A DNA stretch of 54,720 bases from Deltaproteobacteria bacterium. GTDB taxonomy: Bacteria; Myxococcota_A; Polyangia; Polyangiales; Polyangiaceae. The notes beneath the pieces are model-generated. The model was given only the letters and a program-made list of their open reading frames with translations, was not told where the DNA came from and made no database searches. How positions within the stretch are numbered: position 1 is the first letter of the stretch; the number at the start of each line of letters is the position of its first letter. This document shows, in pieces, positions 18,666 to 25,314 of the stretch. The stretch is taken from contig VGRJ01000021.1 of NCBI GenBank assembly GCA_016875405.1, positions 1-54,720 on the forward strand, written 5' to 3'. Made by a program: the position numbers and the translations under genes.

Positions 18666-18686
18666 GGGTGCGCGCCGGCGCGCCCC
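18666..18686 (+). promoter_or_regulatory. Hairpin in the kinase 5' leader
   Basis: The palindrome GCGCGCCGGCGCGC (18670-18683) is extended by GGG on the left and CCC on the right, with one unpaired T. It ends about 9 nt before the ATG and no Shine-Dalgarno is visible, so it could restrict ribosome access. No experimental support is available. Confidence 0.4.
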
Positions 18687-18695
18687 AGCCACGCG

Positions 18696-20594
18696 ATGGG
18701 TCATCCACCACCTCCTCCGCCTCCCAAGCGAGGCGACGCTCCATCCGAGAGTCGCACGCGCACGCTCGAGCCCGGCGACTTCGGGGCAGGCTCGAACCCC
18801 CCGACGCCATCGGCTCCGCCGCCGCTCGCGTCGAGCCCGGGAGCGCCACCGCCGCCGCGGCGGGTCCCCATGCCGTCGATGGTCGGCGCCAGCTACCAGA
18901 TGGTGAACTCGGACCTGACGCGCGCGCCCGCCAACGTGCGCGCGGCCGCGCTCCAGGCTGCGTCAGGCAAGGCCGCGAACGTCACGCCGAGCTACGCCCC
19001 GACGGCCCCCGGTCACGGCGCCGACGAGGCGAGCGAGAAGCACATGGTGGCGCTGCGCTCCGGCACGCTGGTCTGCGGGCGTTACCGCGTCGAGAAGCTG
19101 ATCGGGCGCGGCGGGATGGGCACGGTTTACGCCATCACGCACACCAACACCGGCGAAGAACTCGCGCTGAAGCTCCTCCACCCCGCGCTCGCCGAGAACG
19201 TGGCCGCCGTCGAGCGCTTCAAGACCGAGGCGCGCGCCCCGGTGCGGATCGGGAGCGAGCACGTCGTGCGCGTCGTCGACGCCGACGTGAGCCCCGAGCT
19301 CGACGTGCCCTTCATCGTGATGGAGCGGCTCGACGGGCAGGACCTCCGGTCGGAGCTGAAGCGCCGCGGCGCGCTGCCTGCGGGCGAGGTGGTCCTGCAC
19401 CTGCGACAGGTGGCGCGTGCGCTCGACAAGGCGCACCAGAAGGGCATCGTCCACCGCGACCTGAAGCCCGCGAACCTCTACATCATGAAGCGCGAGGACG
19501 GCACGCCGCTCATCAAGATCCTCGACTTCGGCATCGCGAAGCTGACGGACGACGCGGCGCAGGAGCTGACGGTCGCAGGCCAGGTGTTCGGGACTCCCTG
19601 GTACATGGCGCCCGAGCAGGCGCGAGGCGACCTCGGCAAGGTCGGCCCCGCGACCGACCTGTGGGCGCTCGGCCTCATCGCGTTTCAGCTCCTCACCGGC
19701 CGGAATTACTGGACCGCCGATGGCATGGCGGGCCTCATCGCGCAGATCTGTTACGAGCCGATGGCGCCTCCGTCCGAGCGCGCGCCGCACCTCGGCCCGC
19801 TCTTCGACCTGTGGTTCGCGAAGGCGTGCCATCGCGACGTCCTCCAGCGTTTTACCTCGGCGCGTGACATGGTCGAGGAGCTCGCGAGCTCACTCGGCGT
19901 GATGACCTCGCCGGACGGGACGATGGTCGGGCGCAACGCCGACAGCTCCCTCCAGCTGCAGCTCCAGATGCAGCAATCCCATCCGAGCTCCGGCGGCGCT
20001 CACCCGTTCTCGCAGAGCCAGCCGGCGATGGGTCAGAGCGTCGCGGGCATGTCCGCCTCGCACCCGGCCCTCGGGGACTCGGTCGCCGGGGCAGGCGGTC
20101 GCACGACCGGCGGGGGCAAGCGCTCGAACGGCCTCGCCATCGCGGTCGGGGTCGTCGGCGCGCTGCTCGTGGCGGCGGTCGTGGCCGGCGTGTACGTGAT
20201 GAGCCCCGACAAGGCGGGTTCGGCCGCACCATCCACGGGGGTCGCGACGACCGCACCTGCCGCCACAGCCGAGACGACCGCGGCCGCAGTCGATCCGGTG
20301 CCGGCTCCATCGGCGGAGGTATCGGCCGCGCCGACCGTCGAGGCCATGCCGAGCGACTCCGCGACGACGAGCGCCTCCGCAGCGCCGGCCGCTTCGGCGC
20401 CTCCGGCCGTGAACGCATCGGCGACGACACCCGTCCCAGGCATGCCGACGGCGAAGCCGTTCGGGACGACGGGCACGAGCGTCGGCGGCGCCCGCCCCCT
20501 ACCGGGCCCGATGCCCACGAGCCCCACCAGCCCAACCGGCACGACGAACAAACCCGGCGCTGCGCCATCGTTGAAGAAGCCGGTCACCTTCTGA
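18696..20594 (+). CDS. Hanks-type Ser/Thr protein kinase, membrane anchored
   Basis: In this 632-residue protein a Pro/Ala-rich cytoplasmic N-terminus (1-125) precedes a full kinase domain: Gly loop GRGGMGTVY (about 137), ALKLL lysine, HRDLKPAN (about 252), DFG (about 277) and the APE-type MAPEQ. A linker rich in Gln/Ser/Gly follows, then one membrane helix (about 480-503) and an exported Ala/Thr/Pro/Ser-rich tail with no recognisable sensor. All catalytic residues are present, so it should be active. The start has a leader hairpin and no clear Shine-Dalgarno. The downstream genes encode exported proteins, which could be partners or substrates (inference). Confidence 0.92.
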   Translation: MGHPPPPPPPKRGDAPSESRTRTLEPGDFGAGSNPPTPSAPPPLASSPGAPPPPRRVPMPSMVGASYQMVNSDLTRAPANVRAAALQAASGKAANVTPSYAPTAPGHGADEASEKHMVALRSGTLVCGRYRVEKLIGRGGMGTVYAITHTNTGEELALKLLHPALAENVAAVERFKTEARAPVRIGSEHVVRVVDADVSPELDVPFIVMERLDGQDLRSELKRRGALPAGEVVLHLRQVARALDKAHQKGIVHRDLKPANLYIMKREDGTPLIKILDFGIAKLTDDAAQELTVAGQVFGTPWYMAPEQARGDLGKVGPATDLWALGLIAFQLLTGRNYWTADGMAGLIAQICYEPMAPPSERAPHLGPLFDLWFAKACHRDVLQRFTSARDMVEELASSLGVMTSPDGTMVGRNADSSLQLQLQMQQSHPSSGGAHPFSQSQPAMGQSVAGMSASHPALGDSVAGAGGRTTGGGKRSNGLAIAVGVVGALLVAAVVAGVYVMSPDKAGSAAPSTGVATTAPAATAETTAAAVDPVPAPSAEVSAAPTVEAMPSDSATTSASAAPAASAPPAVNASATTPVPGMPTAKPFGTTGTSVGGARPLPGPMPTSPTSPTGTTNKPGAAPSLKKPVTF

Positions 20595-20619
20595 GGGGAC
20601 GCCGGCAGCGGCGCTCCCC
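20595..20619 (+). terminator. Stem-loop after the kinase gene
   Basis: GGGGACGCCG pairs with CGGCGCTCCCC around a short loop, with one bulged G. It begins directly after the kinase stop. There is no T-run, so a rho-independent terminator is only weakly supported; an mRNA-stabilising stem is equally possible. Confidence 0.35.
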
Positions 20620-20677
20620 GCATAGAATGCGCCGAAACTTCCGCCACGCAGCGTGACTCGTGGCATGCTCCGAGGCG

Positions 20678-21739
20678 ATGCGCAGGGTGAAGCGACTCGT
20701 CGCCGTGGCGCTCGTGCTGGGCTCGACCGAGCTCGCGCTCGCGCAGCCACTCGATAAGAATCAGATGAAGGGTCGCGACTTCGCGACCACGGCGCTCGAA
20801 CTCTACCAAAAAGAGCAGTACGCCGACGCGCTCCTCAAATTCACGGACGCCGAGAAGCTCTACCCGACCGCCCAGGTCCTGCGCATGCAGGGGTACACGC
20901 TGATCGCGCTGAAGCGCTACGTCGAGGCCATCGAGGTGCTCGAGCGCGCGCTTAAGACGGACTTCAAGCCACTCCTGCCCGTCGACGCCGAAGACACCGA
21001 AGACCAGTTGAAAGAGGCGCTCAAGCGGGTCGCCTCGCTCACCATCCGCTCGTCGATCGCAAAGGCCACCGTCCGCGTCGACGAGGGCGATCCTCGCCCC
21101 CTGCCTCAGACGCTGCGCCTGCCCACCGGCGCGCACCACTTCGTCGTCGAGGCGCCGAATCACGATCCCGTGGACTTGTCCCGCGACATCCAGGCCGGGA
21201 CGTCGGTGCTCCAGCTCGACCCGACCGCGAAGAAGGTCGAGGTGCCGATCGTCGCGCCGCCCTCGCAGGAGGACAAGTCCAAGGACAGCGGGGCAGGCAA
21301 GCCGCGCAACCTGTTCGGCGGTTGGTTCCCACAGCAGCGCAACGTGGGCTTGGCCCTCGCGGGCGCGGGCCTCGCGGCAAGCGGCACGGCGCTCGGGCTC
21401 GGCATCTACGGCATGAACCTCGAGTCGGCGGTACAGACCAACATCGACGCGCACCGGCAGAACTACGACCCCGCCTGCGCCTCGAACACCGCGCTCTGCC
21501 TCGCGGACAACGCGCTCATCAACCACGACGGTGAGCGGGCGGCCGCCTACCGCAACTCGGCGATGGTGACCGGGATCGCCGGGGCGGGGCTCGCGGTCCT
21601 CGGGTCGCTGTTCGTGGCGTTCGCGCCCGACGGCCCATTCGCGCCCAAGAAGCCTGCCGATGCGACGCCGAAATCCGCCGAGCTCGAGTTTGGCTGCACC
21701 TTCGGCGTGATGAGCGCCTCGTGCGACGGTCGATTCTGA
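20678..21739 (+). CDS. Exported TPR/PEGA-like protein with two C-terminal membrane segments
   Basis: This 353-residue protein, started at ATG 20678, has a signal peptide ending at ALAQPL. TPR-like helices follow (about residues 20-100: ALELYQKEQYADALLKF, YVEAIEVLERAL), then a PEGA-like beta region (ATVRVDEGDPRPLP, LPTGAHHFVVEAPNHD). After that come a membrane segment (about 222-245), a loop with cysteines (CASNTALC) and a second membrane segment. The order matches the protein at 9569, with TPRs in place of its N-terminal domain. Such proteins are common in myxobacteria and usually lack a known function. It lies between the kinase and a lipoprotein gene that overlaps its 3' end by 19 nt. Confidence 0.72.
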   Translation: MRRVKRLVAVALVLGSTELALAQPLDKNQMKGRDFATTALELYQKEQYADALLKFTDAEKLYPTAQVLRMQGYTLIALKRYVEAIEVLERALKTDFKPLLPVDAEDTEDQLKEALKRVASLTIRSSIAKATVRVDEGDPRPLPQTLRLPTGAHHFVVEAPNHDPVDLSRDIQAGTSVLQLDPTAKKVEVPIVAPPSQEDKSKDSGAGKPRNLFGGWFPQQRNVGLALAGAGLAASGTALGLGIYGMNLESAVQTNIDAHRQNYDPACASNTALCLADNALINHDGERAAAYRNSAMVTGIAGAGLAVLGSLFVAFAPDGPFAPKKPADATPKSAELEFGCTFGVMSASCDGRF

Positions 21740-22314
21740 AGCCGCGGCTCGTCGGCGCCGCCAGCGTCGCGCTCGCGTGCGGTGCGTGCCTCGAGCTCCC
21801 GCCTCCTCGGGATGCTGCGGTGACGCTTGAGCCTCGCGACGTCGTCGCGTCCACCATGGCGATGGAGGCAGGCTGCGTCACGAGCGGCGTCGAGCGTTGC
21901 TTCGATGCGCTCGACGACAACTGCAACGGCGTGATCGACGAGGGCTGCGGCCTCGAGACAGGCATCCTGCAGTTCGTGGTCGCCTGGACCGAGCCCGTCG
22001 ACGTGGACCTGCGCGTGAGCGGTCCCGACGGCGCGGAGGCGGCGGTTGGCGAGACGACGCCGTCCGGCCTGCTGAAGGACCGCGACTGCAAGGGCACCGT
22101 GGACTGCCACGGCCAGAACATCGAGAACGTGTTCCTCGCCGACGGCTGGCCAAGGCGCGGCCGTTATCGGGTGGCGGTTCGGCTGGAGGACGCGCGCGAC
22201 GTGGCGCTGCCGGTGAAGGTCCGCATGTCGGCGCGGATCGGGCAGCGAGTCGTCACCGCGGTGGTGGTGCTCGAGGAGCGGCGCGCTGAGAAGAGCTACG
22301 AGTTCACGCTCTGA
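21721..22314 (+). CDS. Lipoprotein with MopE-type motif and YfaP-like beta domain
   Basis: This 197-residue protein has a GTG start overlapping the upstream gene by 19 nt. The signal ends in VALACGAC, an imperfect lipobox. DDNCNGVIDEGC resembles the acidic Cys-containing metal-binding motif of MopE-type proteins. The second half (VVAWTEPVDVDLRVSGPDG) resembles the YfaP/DUF2135 beta fold. Cysteines in DRDCKGTVDCHG could form a further pair. It is probably exposed in the periplasm or at the surface. Its function is unknown; the overlap suggests co-expression with the TPR/PEGA protein. Its 3' end overlaps the convergent methyltransferase gene by 11 bp. Confidence 0.65.
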   Translation: MRRSILKPRLVGAASVALACGACLELPPPRDAAVTLEPRDVVASTMAMEAGCVTSGVERCFDALDDNCNGVIDEGCGLETGILQFVVAWTEPVDVDLRVSGPDGAEAAVGETTPSGLLKDRDCKGTVDCHGQNIENVFLADGWPRRGRYRVAVRLEDARDVALPVKVRMSARIGQRVVTAVVVLEERRAEKSYEFTL

Positions 22315-23545
22315 CTCGCCCCGCGTCAGCACGTCGAAACAAGAGCGCATGCTCGCACCGCGGCCGGCGACGAAACGCGCTCGCCGTCGGCCCGTGAAAA
22401 TGTGGCCGCTCCTGCGACGCGACCGCGGCGAGCGTGAGGCCCGCGCCGCCAGCGAGCTCGTCAGCGACCTCGTCCGCGTAGATGGGCGTCGCGCCGATGG
22501 CCGAGTCCGCGATCAGGAACACCGCCGCGCCGCCGGGGGCGAGCACCCGCCGTGCGGCCGCAAGCACTTGACCGAAATCATCTCTCCAGCGTCGCAGCGC
22601 AGCCGGGCCAAGGGAGTGGAGCTCGCGTCGCGAGCCGATCTCGGACGACGCAAAGCCGGACCCGTCGAAGCCGAGCCAGCGCAACCGCGCCTCGTGTTGC
22701 TCGAAGTAGTCGTAGACGCCTGGATAGGGCGGCGAGGTCGCGAGGAGCGCGATCGAGGCGTCGCGCACCCCGGCGAGCGAGCGAGCATCGCCGAGCTGCA
22801 CGTCGCTCGGGGGTGATGCGGGGCGCGCGAGCCGCGCGAACTCGTCGAGCTGACCGGCGAGCTCCTCGGCGCGACGGCGAAACATGCGCACCGTAAAGCC
22901 GCTGGCAAGGCGACGAGGAGCGACGCCCTCGGCGCTGTCTCCCGGCTTGCGGCTCACCTTGACGAGGATCGACGAGAGCGCGAGCCACAAGGCGTCGCGG
23001 ACGGGAGAGCGCGGCAGCCGCTCGATGCTCGCCCGTAGGCCGTCGAGCTCGAACAGCACGTGAGGGTCGAAGAGCTCGCGGTCGGCCGCACCGTAGTTCC
23101 GCGTCGCCCCGGCCCGCGCCTTGCGGCGCGCATCGGCCTCGTCCGCAATGCGCTCGGCCTCGTGGACCAGCCGCTCGAGATCGCGCGCCGGGTAACGCCG
23201 CGTCTTGGTGGTCGCGAGCGCGACCGCGAGGGGGTTCGCGTCGACGCCGGTCCCGCGGCGGCCGGCGAGCCGCGCCTCGACGAGGACCGTCCCGCTCCCG
23301 CAGAACGGGTCGAGGACCGCGTCGCCAGGCGCCGAGAGCCGCTCGACGAGGCGACGGGCGGTCTGCGGGTGCATGCGCGCGGTGTAGCTATGAAACCCGT
23401 GCACGTGCGCGCGCACGTCGTCCTCGTCGGCTCGGACCGCGAGGGCGTGCTCGAGGCTCCGCGCGTCTTCGTCGTCGCCGTGCCGCGCGACCGCGCCGCC
23501 GACGTTCGTGAGGGCTTTGCGCTTGCCGAGAGGACGGGACGTCAC
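22304..23545 (-). CDS. DNA methyltransferase (N4-cytosine/N6-adenine type), solitary
   Basis: This protein of about 413 residues starts at GTG 23545. The frame stays open further up but would run into the divergent lipoprotein gene. The N-terminal half holds HSYTARMHPQTARRLV and the SAM motif VLDPFCGSGTVLVEA; the catalytic motif TSPPYPGVYDYFEQH comes later. SPPY suggests an m4C-type amino-methyltransferase with motif I before motif IV, a permuted order relative to beta-class enzymes. No THUMP domain is seen, so an RNA (Trm11-like) role is less likely but not excluded. No restriction endonuclease gene is adjacent. TAACGT lies 7 nt before the GTG. Arg-rich composition is typical of the window. 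Confidence 0.75.
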   Translation of the reverse strand: MTSRPLGKRKALTNVGGAVARHGDDEDARSLEHALAVRADEDDVRAHVHGFHSYTARMHPQTARRLVERLSAPGDAVLDPFCGSGTVLVEARLAGRRGTGVDANPLAVALATTKTRRYPARDLERLVHEAERIADEADARRKARAGATRNYGAADRELFDPHVLFELDGLRASIERLPRSPVRDALWLALSSILVKVSRKPGDSAEGVAPRRLASGFTVRMFRRRAEELAGQLDEFARLARPASPPSDVQLGDARSLAGVRDASIALLATSPPYPGVYDYFEQHEARLRWLGFDGSGFASSEIGSRRELHSLGPAALRRWRDDFGQVLAAARRVLAPGGAAVFLIADSAIGATPIYADEVADELAGGAGLTLAAVASQERPHFHGPTASAFRRRPRCEHALLFRRADAGRVRA

Positions 23546-23552
23546 GCGGACG

Positions 23553-23558
23553 ACGTTA
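23553..23558 (-). promoter_or_regulatory. -10 box of the methyltransferase gene
   Basis: TAACGT on the minus strand ends 7 nt before the chosen GTG start at 23545. No convincing -35 box is seen. The position supports that start and leaderless initiation. Confidence 0.3.
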
Positions 23559-23679
23559 GCCGGGCCACGCCCGCGGCGCGAGCGGAGCCGAATGCCACCT
23601 CTCTCCGCGAGGTGAGCCAATATCGCACCTTTGTGAATCAGCCGCGCCGAGGTGCGAATGCCGAAATATGGGTCGCTGG

Positions 23680-23685
23680 TAGCCT
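23680..23685 (+). promoter_or_regulatory. -10 box of the metzincin-like lipoprotein gene
   Basis: TAGCCT ends 8 nt before the ATG at 23694. A -35 box is not obvious. It faces the methyltransferase promoter across a 148-bp divergent region. Confidence 0.3.
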
Positions 23686-23693
23686 CTGGGGGC

Positions 23694-25187
23694 ATGCATT
23701 CGCTCGCCCATCTTGGACCGGTCGCCTTGCTCTCCCTCCTCGTCGCGTGCGGCGGGGACGACTCGTCGGACACGAGCGGCGGTCCTCCGCCGCCCGAGCT
23801 CCTCCCGGCGGACGGCGTGACGATCGAGCGCGTCGCCATGTACCAGGGCCTCGAGCGCGACCTCGCGGAAGGCGGCTCTCCCGTCTTCGACGGGGTGAGG
23901 GTCATCGCCGGGCGCGCCGCGGCGGTGCGCGTGTTCTACCAGACGGACGCCGATTACGACGGCGGTTCGGTGCTCGCGCGGCTCACCGTGCTCGACGGCA
24001 GCGACGCGGGCGGCGGAGGAGGCGCGGGCGCGCCGGCCACCGAGAAGACGTTCGACATCGCCGGCCCGCTCCAGGTCGCGGGCTCAAAGCCGGACGACCT
24101 CGAGAGCACGGTGGTCTTCGACGTGCCCGGGGAGTACCTGACGCCGACGAGCCAGTTCCGCGTCGAGCTCCTCCGAGTCAAGGCGCAGACGAGCGGGACC
24201 AACACGAAGGCCAGCTACCCAACCCAGGGAGACGCCGCCATCGGCGCGGTCTCCGTCGGCCCGCGGGTGCGCATCGTGCTCGTCCCGATTCGCTACGACG
24301 CGGACGGCTCGGGGCGCTTGCCGGACACGTCGCCCGAGCAGCTCGCGCTCTACCGTGACGTCCTCTACAAGCTCTTCCCGACGCCGGAGGTCGACCTTCG
24401 CGTCGCCGAGCCGTTCCCTTGGGGCGGCGCGGTCTCCGGTCAGGGCGCGGGCTGGGGTGAGCTCCTCACCGCGATGCTGACCCACCGCCAGAAGTCGAAG
24501 GCCGAGTACGACGAGTACTACTATGGCATCTTCCGCGCGCGAGAGACGTTCCCCCAGTTCTGCGGCGGCGGCTGCATCGCGGGCCTCAGCCAGGTCGCGC
24601 TCAAAGCCACGAACGATTTCGCGCGCGTCGGCGTGGGCATCGGCTTCAGCGGCCCCGACATCGCGATGACCGCCGCCCATGAGATTGGCCACGAGCACGG
24701 ACGCGGCCACGCGCCTTGCGGGACGAACCAAGGCGTCGACGGCGGCTACCCCCATGCCGACGCCGAGATCGGGGTCTACGGCTTCGACCTCGTGACGAAG
24801 CAGCTCCAGAAGCCGTCGATGAAAGACTTCATGAGCTACTGCGATCCGAAGTGGGTCTCGGACTTCACCTTCGAGGCGCTGGCCACGCGGATGCTCGAGG
24901 TGAACGGCGCCGCGAGGCTCGTGCATCCAGGCGGTGAGCCGAAGCGGAAGAGCTACCAGCGCGTGTCGCTCGGCCCGGACGGAAGCGCGCGCTGGGTCGA
25001 GCCACTCGAGCTCGAGCGGGCGCCCCTCGGCGAGCCCGAGGTCGTCCGGATCACGACGAGCAGCGGCGAGCAGGAGGTGGTCGGACACTTCTTCCCCTAC
25101 AGTCACCTACCTGGCGGAACGCTGTTCTTCGAAGCCCCGGCGGACGCCGCTCGGGCCGTGGTTCGCGGTCGCCAGGTCGCTCGCTGA
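23694..25187 (+). CDS. Lipoprotein with metzincin-like zinc protease motif
   Basis: This 497-residue protein, started at ATG 23694, has the lipobox LLVACGGDDS near residue 20. A beta-rich region follows. HEIGHEHGRGH (residues about 329-339) exactly fits HExxHxxGxxH, and MSY about 41 residues later (Met about 380) fits the Met-turn of metzincins. The C-terminal part (after about 420) has no recognised domain. It is likely an envelope-anchored zinc endopeptidase. I do not recognise the specific family; the N-terminal 300 residues look unlike a classical propeptide. It is divergent from the methyltransferase and upstream of the Fe-S oxidoreductase. Confidence 0.72.
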   Translation: MHSLAHLGPVALLSLLVACGGDDSSDTSGGPPPPELLPADGVTIERVAMYQGLERDLAEGGSPVFDGVRVIAGRAAAVRVFYQTDADYDGGSVLARLTVLDGSDAGGGGGAGAPATEKTFDIAGPLQVAGSKPDDLESTVVFDVPGEYLTPTSQFRVELLRVKAQTSGTNTKASYPTQGDAAIGAVSVGPRVRIVLVPIRYDADGSGRLPDTSPEQLALYRDVLYKLFPTPEVDLRVAEPFPWGGAVSGQGAGWGELLTAMLTHRQKSKAEYDEYYYGIFRARETFPQFCGGGCIAGLSQVALKATNDFARVGVGIGFSGPDIAMTAAHEIGHEHGRGHAPCGTNQGVDGGYPHADAEIGVYGFDLVTKQLQKPSMKDFMSYCDPKWVSDFTFEALATRMLEVNGAARLVHPGGEPKRKSYQRVSLGPDGSARWVEPLELERAPLGEPEVVRITTSSGEQEVVGHFFPYSHLPGGTLFFEAPADAARAVVRGRQVAR

Positions 25188-25202
25188 GGGCGACCGCGAC
25201 CC

Positions 25203-25252
25203 GATGGGCTCGCGGCGAAGAGTCCCTGCGATCCCGGGGAGATGGGCTCGCG
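25203..25252. repeat. 12-bp direct repeat upstream of the Fe-S oxidoreductase promoter
   Basis: GATGGGCTCGCG occurs at 25203-25214 and 25241-25252, 38 bp apart. The second copy ends 22 bp before the -35 box of the gene at 25315. The placement fits an activator site; function is unproven. Confidence 0.5.
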
Positions 25253-25274
25253 ACAGGATTTGGCGCGCATTCGG

Positions 25275-25303
25275 TTGACGCCCACCCTGCCCCCCCCTAG
25301 AAC
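25275..25303 (+). promoter_or_regulatory. Promoter of the Fe-S oxidoreductase gene
   Basis: TTGACG (25275-25280) and TAGAAC (25298-25303) are separated by 17 nt, the best sigma-70-like match in the window. The ATG at 25315 begins 11 nt past the -10 box, leaving a leader of only a few nucleotides and no Shine-Dalgarno. Confidence 0.6.
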
Positions 25304-25314
25304 TTCAGCAGCCT

